Shown in pieces: positions 16,838-25,415 of a stretch of DNA of 51,657 nucleotides; positions within the stretch are counted from its first letter, which is position 1; every line of letters begins with the position of its first letter. The stretch is from Minwuia thermotolerans (GTDB taxonomy: Bacteria; Pseudomonadota; Alphaproteobacteria; Minwuiales; Minwuiaceae), in contig NZ_PIGG01000020.1 in NCBI RefSeq assembly GCF_002924445.1, positions 7,501 to 59,157 on the forward strand, read 5' to 3'. The translations under genes were made by a program, and so were the position numbers. Under the pieces are notes generated by a model that saw only the letters and a program-made list of their open reading frames with translations, searched no databases and was not told the origin of the DNA.

Positions 16838-17515
16838 ATGTCGGAACTGGACCATAGCATCGCGGCCGGGCTTTCCGAGGTCCGCGAACGCATCGCCGCC
16901 GCGGCCCGCGACGCGGGCCGCGATCCGGCCGAAATCACGCTGATCGCCGTCTCCAAGACCTTCGGGGCCGAGCGCATCGAGCCCGCGATCGCCGCCGGCC
17001 AGAGGGTGTTCGGCGAGAACCGCCTGCAGGAATCGGAGGAAAAATGGCCGGCGCTGCGGGCCGCTCATCCCGGCCTGGAGCTGCACATGATCGGCGGGCT
17101 GCAGAGCCGCAAGGTCGAAGGCGCGGTGGCGCTGTTCGACGTCATCCACACCATCGACCGCGACAAGGTGGCAAAGGCGGCTGCGAAGGCCATGGCCGAG
17201 CAGGACCGCCGCCCGTCGGTCATGGTTCAGATCAATACCGGCGAGGAGCCGCAGAAGTCGGGCGTGCCGCCGGCCGAGGCGGACCGCTTCATCGAGGCCT
17301 GCCGGGAGGTCCACGGCCTGCCGGTCACCGGCCTGATGTGCATTCCACCGCTGGATGAAGAGCCCGCCCCTCATTTCGCCCTGCTGAAAAAGATCGCGGA
17401 GCGGAACGATCTGCGACAGTTGTCGATGGGCATGAGCGCCGATTTCGAGGTCGCGATCGCCTTCGGCGCGACACATGTACGCGTGGGCACGGCGATATTC
17501 GGCCACCGCGGCTGA
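16838..17515 (+). CDS. yggS: YggS/PLPBP family pyridoxal phosphate-binding protein
   Basis: PLP-binding alanine-racemase-like barrel protein involved in B6 homeostasis. The PLP lysine is K40 in LIAVSKTF. FGENRLQESEEKW, LHMIGGLQSRKV (Q and K positions typical; HxIGxLQxNK is usual, here with SRK), VMVQINTGEEPQKSG and LSMGMSADFEVAIAFGATHVRVGTAIFG complete the family pattern. The length of 225 residues fits. It stands divergent from the ThiE-like gene, alone before the binding-protein gene. Confidence 0.92.
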   Translation: MSELDHSIAAGLSEVRERIAAAARDAGRDPAEITLIAVSKTFGAERIEPAIAAGQRVFGENRLQESEEKWPALRAAHPGLELHMIGGLQSRKVEGAVALFDVIHTIDRDKVAKAAAKAMAEQDRRPSVMVQINTGEEPQKSGVPPAEADRFIEACREVHGLPVTGLMCIPPLDEEPAPHFALLKKIAERNDLRQLSMGMSADFEVAIAFGATHVRVGTAIFGHRG

Positions 17516-17662
17516 ATATCCCGTCGGAGCGCACGCCGCCACTACCTTGCTTCGGGACCGAAAATACTTGAACCTGCCGCCGCGAGACGGCGAAATACGC
17601 GCCTGTCGGGCGGTGAATGGTATCGTGCCGCGTACATCTACAATGAAACAGGGAGCGACCTG

Positions 17663-18895
17663 ATGCTCACGCGCAGATCGGCACTTTACGTGATGATCGG
17701 AGTTGGCGCCGCGGCGTGGCTGTCCACAGCCGCCGTCGGCCAGGAAGGCGAACCCATCAAGGTGGGCGAGATCAACAGCTACTCGGCCCTGCCGGCGTTC
17801 ACCGAACCCTACAGGAAGGGCTGGCAGCTCGCCGTGGAGCAGATCAACGAATCGGGCGGCGTGCTGGGCCGGCCGCTGGAGGTCATCAGCCGCGACGACG
17901 GCGGCAAGCCGGGCAACGCGGTCACCATCGCCGAGGAACTGCTGAGCCGCGAGAAGGTCGATCTGCTGGCCGGCACGTTCTTCTCCCATATCGGCCTGGC
18001 CGTCAGCGACTTCGCCCTGCAGAAGCAGGTGGTCTTCCTGGCCTCGGAGCCCCTGACCGACGCGCTGGTCTGGGAGAAGGGCAACCGCTACACCTTCCGC
18101 CTGCGTCCCTCCACCTACATGCAGTCGGCCATGCTGGCGCGGGAGGCCGCGGACAGCGAGGCCAAGCGCTGGGCGTTCGTCGCGCCGAACTACAAATACG
18201 GACAGGACGCGGTGGCCGCCTTCAAGAAGCTGCTGAAGGAGCAGAATCCGGAAGTCGAGTTCGTGGGCGAGCAGTGGCCGGCGCTGCGCAAGATCGACGC
18301 TGGCGCCACCGTTCGCGCGCTGGAGGCGGCGAAGCCCGACGGCATCTTCAACGTGCTGTTCGGAGCCGATCTCGCCGAGTTCGTCCGCGAGGGCAATCTG
18401 CGCGGTCTGTTCAAGGACCGGACGGTCGTCGGCCTGCTCACCGGCGAGCCTGAATACCTGCTGCCGCTGGGCGAGGAAGCCCCGCGCGGCTGGATCGTGA
18501 CCGGCTATCCCTGGTACGATATCCAGGATCCGGCCCACAAGAAGTTCGTCGCCGACTACCAGGCGCGCTGGGACGAGGATCCGATGACCGGCTCGCTGGT
18601 CGGCTTCAATACCATCCTGTCGATCAAGGCGGCCATCGAGGCGGCAGGCTCCACCAAGACCGAACTGCTGGTCCAGGCTTTCCGCGGCCTCAGCGTCGAG
18701 ACGCCGATCGGCACCATCATCTACCGCAAGGTCGACCACCAATCGACCATGGGCGCCTGGGTCGGCATCACCCGCTGGCGCGAGGGCGGCGGCTACATGA
18801 CCGGCTGGCGCTACGTGCCCGGACAGGACGTCCTGCCCTCGACGGAGGTCGCCGACGAGATGCGGCCCGACGACAGCGTCGACAGCGTCAAGTAG
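17663..18895 (+). CDS. LIV-type (family 4) ABC transporter substrate-binding protein
   Basis: Periplasmic type I binding protein of 410 residues. The N-terminus MLTRRSALYVMIGVGAAAW has a twin-arginine-like RRSAL before the hydrophobic core and likely cleavage near AAVGQ. The mature start EPIKVGEINSYSALPAFTEPYRKG and INESGGVLGRPLEVISRDDGGKP are typical of branched-chain amino acid, amide or urea binders. GGGAG lies eight bases before the ATG. No permease or ATPase genes accompany it; it is followed directly by a strong terminator, so it is a one-gene unit whose transporter lies elsewhere. Ligand unknown. Confidence 0.85.
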   Translation: MLTRRSALYVMIGVGAAAWLSTAAVGQEGEPIKVGEINSYSALPAFTEPYRKGWQLAVEQINESGGVLGRPLEVISRDDGGKPGNAVTIAEELLSREKVDLLAGTFFSHIGLAVSDFALQKQVVFLASEPLTDALVWEKGNRYTFRLRPSTYMQSAMLAREAADSEAKRWAFVAPNYKYGQDAVAAFKKLLKEQNPEVEFVGEQWPALRKIDAGATVRALEAAKPDGIFNVLFGADLAEFVREGNLRGLFKDRTVVGLLTGEPEYLLPLGEEAPRGWIVTGYPWYDIQDPAHKKFVADYQARWDEDPMTGSLVGFNTILSIKAAIEAAGSTKTELLVQAFRGLSVETPIGTIIYRKVDHQSTMGAWVGITRWREGGGYMTGWRYVPGQDVLPSTEVADEMRPDDSVDSVK

Positions 18896-18920
18896 CGGCG
18901 CGGACATCATCGCACGGCCC

Positions 18921-18964
18921 GCAGGGCCGGTTCCCGGGAACGGGAACCGGCCCTGCGCTTTTGC
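18921..18964 (+). terminator. Rho-independent terminator after the LIV-type binding protein gene
   Basis: A perfect 16-bp stem (18921-18936 pairing with 18941-18956, GGAA loop) is followed by GCTTTTG. It isolates the upstream binding-protein gene from the peptide ABC operon that starts at 19055. Confidence 0.88.
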
Positions 18965-19054
18965 GCTATGATTGCCATCGGCGTCGGGTTCACACTGGTG
19001 TCGCCGACCGGCGCCAGGATGCCGCCGTCACGACCAGGCAGGGGAGATCTCGCC

Positions 19055-20536
19055 ATGACCCGCATTCCGTACCGACCGCTTGTCCTGGGCCTGGCCGCGG
19101 CGCTTGTCGCGACCGTGGCGGCGGCGAAGACCGATATCGTCATGGGGATGCAGCAGGAGCCGACGGTGCTCGACCCGACGGTCGACGCCACGGCCGCCAT
19201 CGACGGGATCTTCGCTCACAACGTCTATGAATCGCTCACCTCGGTCACCGAGAGCGGCGAGGTCGTCCCCGCGCTGGCGGAAGCGTGGACGATCAGTCCT
19301 GACGGCCTCGTCTACATCTTCGATCTCGCCGATGACGTGACCTTTCACGACGGCACCGCCTTCGACGCCGCCGACGTGAAATTCACCTTCGACCGGGCCA
19401 TGGCCGAGGACAGCGTCAACCCGACCAAGGGCATCTTCAAGCCGATCCGGAGCGTCGAGGCGGTCGACCCGGGCACGGTCCGCATCACCCTGTCGGAGCC
19501 CGACGCCTTCTTCCTGTTCAACATCGCCCAGGGCGACGCCGCCATCGTCGCGCCGGAGACGGCAGCGACCAACAAGACTGACCCCGTCGGCACCGGCCCT
19601 TACCGGTTCGAGGACTGGACCCGGGGCAGCGCGCTGTCCCTGGTGAAGTACCCCGCCCACCGCGACGCAGCGGAGGTGGCGATCGAGAAAGTCACCTTCC
19701 GCTTCATCGCCGACGCGGCCGCGGCTGTGGCCGCCCTGATGGCCGACGAACTGGACGCCTTCCCCAGCATGCCGGCGCCGGAGGTGCTGGAGCAGTTCAA
19801 GGCCGATCCGCGGTTCGACGTCGTCGTCGGCACCACCGAGGCCGAGGTGATCCTGGCGCTCAACAATTCCCGCCCGCCTTTCGACGACATCCGGGTCCGC
19901 CGCGCCGTCAACCATGCGCTGGACCGCAGGTCGATCATCGAGGGCGCCTATTACGGCTATGGCGAGGCCATCGGCTCCTTCTTCCCGCCACACCACACGA
20001 GCCATGTGGACCTGACCGGCCGCTATCCCCATGACGTGGAGAAGGCGAAGGCGCTGCTGGCGGAAGCCGGCGCCGGAGATCTGCAGGTCACGCTGCGCAC
20101 GCCGCATTTTCCCTATGCTCGCCGGTCGGCCGAGATCATCCAGAACCAGCTCGCCAGGGCCGGCATCGCCGTGGCCATCGAACAGGTCGAGTGGGGCTTC
20201 TGGATCGGCGAGGTCTACAAGAAGAAGAACTACGACATGACCATCATCGCCCACCCCTCGCCCAACGACATGGGCAATTTCGCGCGCGGGCCGGAATATT
20301 TCTACGGCTACGACAATCCGGACTTCAACGCGCTCTACGAGCGGATTCGGACCGAGACGGACCCGGCGAAGCTCGACGCGCTGCTGAAGGAAGGCCAGCG
20401 CTTCCTGGCCGAGGATGCGGTGCACGGCTTCCTGTTCCAGTTGCCGAAGCTCGGCGTCTACCGCAAGGAACTTTCCGGCTACTGGGCCTCCTCGCCGGTG
20501 CTGTTCGCGCCGCTGAAGGATTTGCGCTGGAACTGA
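19055..20536 (+). CDS. Peptide-type (family 5) ABC transporter substrate-binding protein
   Basis: Large periplasmic binding protein of 493 residues. A signal peptide (about residues 1-24, TVAAA) is followed by MGMQQEPTVLDPTVDATAAIDG, YESLTSVTESGEVVPALAEAW and VTFHDGTAFDAADVKFTFDRAM, the SBP_bac_5 signature region. The C-terminus YRKELSGYWASSPVLFAPLKDLRW is typical. Such proteins bind di- or oligopeptides, nickel or other solutes. The ATG at 19055 follows GGGGAGA. Two permease genes follow in the same direction and complete the membrane part. Confidence 0.88.
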   Translation: MTRIPYRPLVLGLAAALVATVAAAKTDIVMGMQQEPTVLDPTVDATAAIDGIFAHNVYESLTSVTESGEVVPALAEAWTISPDGLVYIFDLADDVTFHDGTAFDAADVKFTFDRAMAEDSVNPTKGIFKPIRSVEAVDPGTVRITLSEPDAFFLFNIAQGDAAIVAPETAATNKTDPVGTGPYRFEDWTRGSALSLVKYPAHRDAAEVAIEKVTFRFIADAAAAVAALMADELDAFPSMPAPEVLEQFKADPRFDVVVGTTEAEVILALNNSRPPFDDIRVRRAVNHALDRRSIIEGAYYGYGEAIGSFFPPHHTSHVDLTGRYPHDVEKAKALLAEAGAGDLQVTLRTPHFPYARRSAEIIQNQLARAGIAVAIEQVEWGFWIGEVYKKKNYDMTIIAHPSPNDMGNFARGPEYFYGYDNPDFNALYERIRTETDPAKLDALLKEGQRFLAEDAVHGFLFQLPKLGVYRKELSGYWASSPVLFAPLKDLRWN

Positions 20537-20604
20537 AGCCGCCGGAATGGCACGGCGCGCGCGCGGGCGTTGCCCGCCGCCCCGGTGCGGCCCGGTAAGC
20601 CCCG

Positions 20605-21564
20605 ATGGTCCGCTTCCTGCTGTTCCGCCTGGGGACCCTGTTCCTGACGCTGCTGGCGGTATCGTTCGTCGTCTTCTGGGTGATGAACGCCCTGCCCGGC
20701 GATCCGGCCATGGTCATTCTGGGCCTGGACGCGACAGAGGACGCCCGGCTGGCGCTGCGACGGGAGCTCGGTCTCGACGCGCCCTTCCTGACCCGCTACC
20801 TGGACTGGCTGAGCGGCGTGGTCACAGGCGACTTGGGCGACAGTTACAGCTTCGGCGTGCCGGTAGCCGAGCTGATCGTCGAACGCCTGCCGGTCAGCGC
20901 GCCGCTGGCGCTGATCGCCACCGCGGTGACGATAGTCCTGGCGCTGTCTCTCGGCGTCTACGCCGCTTCCCGCCACGGCCGCGCCGGCGATATCGGCGTC
21001 ATGGCGCTCAGCCAGTTCGGCATCGCCATCCCGGCCTTCTGGCTGGCCATCATCCTGATCATCGTCTTCGCGGTGAACCTCCGCTGGCTGCCGGCCGGCG
21101 GCTTTCCCGGCTGGGAAAGACCCGGCGCGGCGCTCGCCGCGCTGATCCTGCCGGCGGTCGCGCTGGCGCTTGTGCAGTCGGCCATCCTCGCCCGGGTGAC
21201 GCGCTCCAGCGTGCTGGAGGTGATGCGGCTGGACTACGCCACGACCGCCCGCGCCAAGGGGCTGAGCCGCGGCCGCGTCATGCGCGCCCACGTGCTGCCC
21301 AACGCCCTCGTGCCGATCATCACCATCATCGGCCTGCAGTTCGCCAACCTGGTCACCGGCACGATCGTGATCGAGAACGTCTACCACCTGCCCGGCCTGG
21401 GCCGGCTGATCTTTCAGGCCATCACCAACCGCGATCTGTTCGTGGTCCAGGGCCTGGTGCTGTTCTTCGCCGCCGTGGTGGTGATCGTGAACTTCGCCGT
21501 CGACATCCTCTATGTCGTCATCGATCCGCGCCTGCGCGAACGGCGCGCCAGGAGCGGGCCGTGA
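20605..21564 (+). CDS. Peptide-type ABC transporter permease (DppB/OppB-like)
   Basis: Inner-membrane permease of 319 residues with about six membrane segments. N-terminal FLLFRLGTLFLTLLAVSFVVFWVMNALPGDPA is the usual DppB start. The EAA-loop is in LDYATTARAKGLSRGRVMRAHVLPNALVP, which contacts the ATPase. The GTIVIENVYHLPGLGRLIFQAITNRD ending is family-typical. It lies 68 bases after the binding-protein gene and overlaps the second permease by four bases. Confidence 0.9.
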   Translation: MVRFLLFRLGTLFLTLLAVSFVVFWVMNALPGDPAMVILGLDATEDARLALRRELGLDAPFLTRYLDWLSGVVTGDLGDSYSFGVPVAELIVERLPVSAPLALIATAVTIVLALSLGVYAASRHGRAGDIGVMALSQFGIAIPAFWLAIILIIVFAVNLRWLPAGGFPGWERPGAALAALILPAVALALVQSAILARVTRSSVLEVMRLDYATTARAKGLSRGRVMRAHVLPNALVPIITIIGLQFANLVTGTIVIENVYHLPGLGRLIFQAITNRDLFVVQGLVLFFAAVVVIVNFAVDILYVVIDPRLRERRARSGP

Positions 21565-22376
21565 AACGGCTGGGCCTCTGGACAGGCGCCGGGCTGGTCG
21601 GGCTGGTGGCCGCGGCCGCGGCACTGTCGCTGCTGTGGATGCCGCACGACCCGTCGGCGATCCAGGTCTCCCGCCGCTTCCTGCCGCCGTCGGGCGAGCA
21701 CTGGCTGGGCACGGACCAGCTCGGCCGCGACCTGCTCAGCATGCTGATGGCCGGGGCGCGCAGCTCGGTCCTCGTCGCCCTGCTTTCCGTGGGGCTGGGC
21801 GGCAGCGCCGGCGCGCTGCTCGGTCTGCTGGCCTCGGCCAGGGGCGGTCTCGCGGAGGAGGCGGTGATGCGCACGGCCGACCTCGCCTTCGCCTTCCCGG
21901 CCCTGCTGTTCGCCATCATGCTGGCGGCGGTCTACGGGCCGTCCCTGACCAACGCGGTGCTGGCCATCGCCTTCATCAACGTGCCCATCTTCGCGCGCAT
22001 CACCCGCGCCGCGGCCAACCAGGTCTGGGCCAGCGACTACGTGCTGGCGGCGCGGGCCACGGGGCTCACCACCTTCCGCATCACCCTGCGCCACGTCGTC
22101 CCCAACGTCGCCGCCATCCTGCTGGTGCAGGCGACCATAGAATTCGCCATCGCCATCCTGGCCGAGGCGGCGCTGAGCTATCTGGGCCTCGGCGTGCAGC
22201 CGCCGGTCCCCTCATGGGGCCGGATGCTGGCCGAGTCGCAGACTCTGATCTACCTCGCGCCCCATCTCGCCATCTGGCCGGGGCTCTGCATCGTGGCCGC
22301 GGTGCTCGGCTTCAACCTGCTGGGCGACGGGCTGCGCGATGTCACCGACCCCCGGTTGCGGCGCGCCGGGCGCTAG
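21561..22376 (+). CDS. Peptide-type ABC transporter permease (DppC/OppC-like)
   Basis: Second inner-membrane permease, 271 residues. HWLGTDQLGRDLLSMLMAGARSSV is the DppC signature, SDYVLAARATGLTTFRITLRHVVPNVAAILLV holds the EAA loop, and LSYLGLGVQPPVPSWGRML with a NLLGDGLRDVTDPRLR tail closes it. The start is a GTG at 21561 overlapping the dppB-like stop (GTGA). No DppD/DppF-like ATPase follows; the next gene is ompW, read from its own promoter. The transporter therefore needs ATPases from elsewhere. Confidence 0.9.
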   Translation: MKRLGLWTGAGLVGLVAAAAALSLLWMPHDPSAIQVSRRFLPPSGEHWLGTDQLGRDLLSMLMAGARSSVLVALLSVGLGGSAGALLGLLASARGGLAEEAVMRTADLAFAFPALLFAIMLAAVYGPSLTNAVLAIAFINVPIFARITRAAANQVWASDYVLAARATGLTTFRITLRHVVPNVAAILLVQATIEFAIAILAEAALSYLGLGVQPPVPSWGRMLAESQTLIYLAPHLAIWPGLCIVAAVLGFNLLGDGLRDVTDPRLRRAGR

Positions 22377-22415
22377 GCGCCGGCGCCTGGCTGCGACCAT
22401 TGTGCACGGAGATTT

Positions 22416-22429
22416 TTGATCCAGATCAA
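22416..22429. promoter_or_regulatory. FNR/FixK-type box upstream of ompW
   Basis: TTGATCCAGATCAA is a perfect match to TTGATnnnnATCAA, the site of FNR, Anr and FixK-type oxygen regulators. Its centre is about 81 bases before the ompW ATG. A possible -10 (TAAATC, 22450-22455) would put the transcription start near 22462, so the box would centre at about -40, the class II activating position. FNR control of ompW is known in E. coli. Confidence 0.7.
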
Positions 22430-22503
22430 ATAGTTGGCCCGAGGATCGGTAAATCTACATCGGCCGCGCGTAATTTTGCGCGCATCCAGGAGGGGAATGA
22501 CCG

Positions 22504-23178
22504 ATGAAGGCACTGATCAACTCCGCCGCGGCGCTGACCATGCTCGCCGTCTCCGCCGCATTGCCGGCCGCGCCGGCGCTGGCCGAAGCGGGCGACCTGC
22601 TGGTCCGCTTCCGCGGCATCGCCGTGACGCCGACCGGCGAATCCGGCGGCGTGCAGCCGGCCTTCCCCGGTGGATCGCTGACGGCCCGCACGTCCGTGAC
22701 ACCGGAGTTCGACTTCACCTATTTCGTCACCGACAACATCGCCGCTGAGCTGATCCTCGCAACCAGCCGCCACCAGATCAAGGGCCAGGGGGCACTGGCC
22801 GGCGTGGGCAACGCCGCCGACGTCTGGCTGCTGCCGCCGACGCTGACATTGCAGTACCATTTCAATCCGGGCGGCGAGTTCCGCCCCTATCTGGGCGCGG
22901 GTCTGAACTATACCGTCTTCTACAACGAGGCGGCGAACTCGAACCTCGTGCGCGCCGTCGGCGCGACCTCGGTCGACGCCACGAACTCGCTCGGCTGGGC
23001 GTTGCAGGCCGGAATGGACTACGACCTTGGCGGAAACTGGGTGCTGAATCTGGACGTGAAGTACATCAATCTCGACACCAATGTGAAACTGACGACCGGC
23101 GCGGGAATCCAGCGCACCGAACTGAACATCGACCCGCTGATCATCGGCCTGGGCCTGGGTTACCGCTTCTCGCTGTGA
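22504..23178 (+). CDS. ompW: OmpW family outer-membrane protein
   Basis: Small eight-stranded outer-membrane beta-barrel of 224 residues. The signal peptide ends after residue 27 (APALA). LLVRFRGIAVTP, TPEFDFTYFVTDNIAAELILA, WLLPPTLTLQYHFNPGGEFRPYLGAGLNYT and WVLNLDVKYINLDTNVKL are the OmpW family strands, and the chain ends in YRFSL with the C-terminal aromatic-x-hydrophobic barrel signal. AGGAGGGG lies before the ATG. The FNR/FixK box upstream suggests induction under low oxygen. Confidence 0.9.
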   Translation: MKALINSAAALTMLAVSAALPAAPALAEAGDLLVRFRGIAVTPTGESGGVQPAFPGGSLTARTSVTPEFDFTYFVTDNIAAELILATSRHQIKGQGALAGVGNAADVWLLPPTLTLQYHFNPGGEFRPYLGAGLNYTVFYNEAANSNLVRAVGATSVDATNSLGWALQAGMDYDLGGNWVLNLDVKYINLDTNVKLTTGAGIQRTELNIDPLIIGLGLGYRFSL

Positions 23179-23345
23179 AACCCCGTCCCGGCGGCGGCGT
23201 CCGGTGGGGCCTGCGCGGACCTTGTTTTCCCGGGCAGCGGCCCGGATTGCCGGCATGCGGCGTTCGGCCGCCGGATCGGTTCATTCCGTGTTAACCTGCG
23301 CCATCTTCTCTGGCAGGGAGACAAACGACTGGAGCGATCCGATCC

Positions 23346-24566
23346 ATGACGGCTGACAGCGGCCTCGTCGAACGGCTTCGGCGGGAGCGCGACGAACTCG
23401 CCCGCGAACTGGAGCGCGCGCGCGCCGGCGCGACGTTCGCCGAGGCCGTCGAGAACAGCTCCGAGGCGATCGTCGTCTACGACGCCGACGGCCTGCTCGT
23501 CGCCTGTAACCAGAACTTCCGCGATCTCTACGGCTATACCGCCGAGGAAGCGAAGCCCGGCGTTCATTTCGCCGAACTCGGGCGGATCGACGTGGAACGC
23601 GGCAATGTCGTGGTCGGCGACGAATTCGGCGGCGGCGAGGCCTATCTGCAGCGCAAGGCGGAGTACCGGGCCCGGCTGCAGGGCTCCTTCATCGTCCGCC
23701 TGAAGGACGGCCGCTGGATCAAGACCACGGACCGGCCCATGCGCCGCGGCGGCTTCGTCAGCGTCCAGGTGGACGTCACCGACATCAAGAACAATGAGGA
23801 GGAGCTGCGTCTCGCCAAGGAGCAGGCGGAGGAGGCCAACCGGCTGAAGTCGGAGTTCCTGGCCAATATCAGCCACGATCTCAGGACGCCGCTGAACTCC
23901 ATCATCGGCTTCTCCGACATGATCCTGAGTGAGGCCTGGGGCCCCGTCGGACACGAGAAGTACCGGGAGTACATCGACGCCATCAAGTACAGCGGCGAAC
24001 TGCTGCTGGGGCTGGTCGGCGACATCCTCGACACCGCCAGGCTGGAGAGCGGGCGCTACCGTCTGGACGAGACGGAGGTCGACCTGCCGGCGCTGTCGCG
24101 CGCCCTGGCGGCAACCTTCGAGCCGGTGGTGGCTTCGAAGGATCTCGACCTTGCCGTCGAGGCGGCGCCCGGCTTCCCGGCGACGGCGCGCGCCGACGAG
24201 CGGGTCGTGGCGCAGGTCGTCAACAACCTGGTCGCCAACGCCTGCAAGCACACCGGTCCGCGCGGGCGCGTGCGCGTTCAATGGTCGCTCCGCCCCGGCG
24301 GCCGAGTACGGCTGACCGTCCGCGACAACGGCCCCGGCATGCCGCCGGCCCTGGTGGCCAAGGTCGGCGAACCGTTCCTGCAGCCCGGCGCCTATGTGGC
24401 CCAGGACGGCCCCCGTGGCACGGGCCTCGGCCTGTTCATCTGCAAGCGCTTCGCGGAGATCATGGGCGGCGTCATGGAGATCTGTTCCAGCCCCGGCGCC
24501 GGCACCGCGGTCAGCGTGGAGTGGCCGCTGAGCGAGACCGCCGAAAGGCGCGCGAAGAGCGGCTGA
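23346..24566 (+). CDS. PAS-domain sensor histidine kinase, orphan
   Basis: Cytoplasmic two-component kinase of 406 residues. An N-terminal coiled coil (1-30) leads to a PAS domain (about 33-145, EAVENSSEAIVVYDADGLLVACNQNF), a short helical linker, and a HisKA domain with phosphorylation site H177 in FLANISHDLRTPLNSIIGFSD. The HATPase domain has an N-box (VVNNLVANACKHTG), DNGPGMP and GTGLGLFICKRFAEIMGG. No membrane segment is visible, so it senses a cytoplasmic or diffusible signal. No response regulator lies beside it. The position between two FNR/FixK-preceded genes is suggestive only. Confidence 0.88.
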   Translation: MTADSGLVERLRRERDELARELERARAGATFAEAVENSSEAIVVYDADGLLVACNQNFRDLYGYTAEEAKPGVHFAELGRIDVERGNVVVGDEFGGGEAYLQRKAEYRARLQGSFIVRLKDGRWIKTTDRPMRRGGFVSVQVDVTDIKNNEEELRLAKEQAEEANRLKSEFLANISHDLRTPLNSIIGFSDMILSEAWGPVGHEKYREYIDAIKYSGELLLGLVGDILDTARLESGRYRLDETEVDLPALSRALAATFEPVVASKDLDLAVEAAPGFPATARADERVVAQVVNNLVANACKHTGPRGRVRVQWSLRPGGRVRLTVRDNGPGMPPALVAKVGEPFLQPGAYVAQDGPRGTGLGLFICKRFAEIMGGVMEICSSPGAGTAVSVEWPLSETAERRAKSG

Positions 24567-24598
24567 ATCGCAGCTCCGAGCGTCAATTTTCCGTTGGC

Positions 24599-24612
24599 TT
24601 GACCTGAATCAA
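24599..24612. promoter_or_regulatory. FNR/FixK-type box upstream of the peroxiredoxin gene
   Basis: TTGACCTGAATCAA fits the relaxed TTGAYnnnnATCAA consensus and sits inside a longer dyad (GGCTTGA/TCAAGCC). TATCCT at 24634-24639 is a fair -10; the implied start near 24646 puts the box centre at about -40, the activating position. It lies 90 bases before the peroxiredoxin ATG. Confidence 0.6.
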
Positions 24613-24701
24613 GCCGTGGCCTGGCTACAGCCTTATCCTTTTCCAGTGTGAATATGTGAAATGACCGGTTCCTGCCGGTTCGACCTCCTGGAGAATTTCC
24701 G

Positions 24702-25355
24702 ATGGACCCAACCGCCTCCATGCAGCCGGCCATGCCCCGGCTGAACGAACCCGCCCCGGACTTCACGGCCAGGACCACCCATGGCGAGAGATCCCTCTCT
24801 GACTATCGCGGCCGCTGGCTCGTGCTGTTCTCGCATCCGGCCGATTTCACGCCGGTCTGCACGACCGAGTTCATGGCCTTCGCGCGGAACCATGACCGCT
24901 TCAAGGCGCTGAATTGCGACCTGCTCGGTCTTTCGATCGACAGCACCTTCGCGCACATCGCCTGGGTGCGCTCGATCGAGAAGAACTTCGGCGTCAAGGT
25001 GCAGTTCCCCATCATCGAGGACCTGTCCATGAAGGTCGCGCAGGCCTATGGCATGATCCAGCCGGGCGCGAGCGACACGTCGGCGGTCCGCGCCACCTTC
25101 ATCATCGACCCCGAAGGCATGCTGCGCGCCATGGTCTACTACCCGATGACCAACGGCCGCTCCATCGACGAGTTCCTGCGCGTGCTGGAAGCCCTGCAGA
25201 CCAGCGACAAGCACGGTGTCGCGACGCCGGAGAACTGGAAGCCCGGCGACAAGGTCATCGTTCCGCCGCCGCAGACCCAGGAAGCGGCGGAGAAACGCGA
25301 AAAGGAAGGCTACGAGTACGTCGACTGGTACTTCTCCAAGAAGGACGTGGCCTGA
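24702..25355 (+). CDS. 1-Cys peroxiredoxin (Prx6-type)
   Basis: Thiol peroxidase reducing hydrogen peroxide and alkyl hydroperoxides. The peroxidatic cysteine is C53 in SHPADFTPVCTTE; the only other cysteine is C70, too early to be a classical C-terminal resolving residue. The extended C-terminus (NWKPGDKVIVPPPQTQ ... YEYVDWYFSKK) and 217-residue length match the Prx6/1-Cys group. It needs an external thiol. The upstream FNR/FixK box and the following terminator make it a one-gene unit. Confidence 0.93.
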   Translation: MDPTASMQPAMPRLNEPAPDFTARTTHGERSLSDYRGRWLVLFSHPADFTPVCTTEFMAFARNHDRFKALNCDLLGLSIDSTFAHIAWVRSIEKNFGVKVQFPIIEDLSMKVAQAYGMIQPGASDTSAVRATFIIDPEGMLRAMVYYPMTNGRSIDEFLRVLEALQTSDKHGVATPENWKPGDKVIVPPPQTQEAAEKREKEGYEYVDWYFSKKDVA

Positions 25356-25364
25356 ACATCGACC

Positions 25365-25399
25365 GGCGGCGCGGGCATCGCTTCCGCGCCGCCCTTTTT
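25365..25399 (+). terminator. Rho-independent terminator after the peroxiredoxin gene
   Basis: GGCGGCGCG (25365-25373) pairs perfectly with CGCGCCGCC (25385-25393), followed by CTTTTTC. It separates the peroxiredoxin from the small membrane protein gene at 25416, although read-through is possible. Confidence 0.8.
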
Positions 25400-25415
25400 C
25401 CCGCAGGAGAACAAC

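Noticed and set aside
16823-18910. Reverse open frame of about 695 codons opposite yggS and the binding-protein gene
   Set aside because: It crosses two well-supported genes and an intergenic region and shows no domain; rejected as chance.
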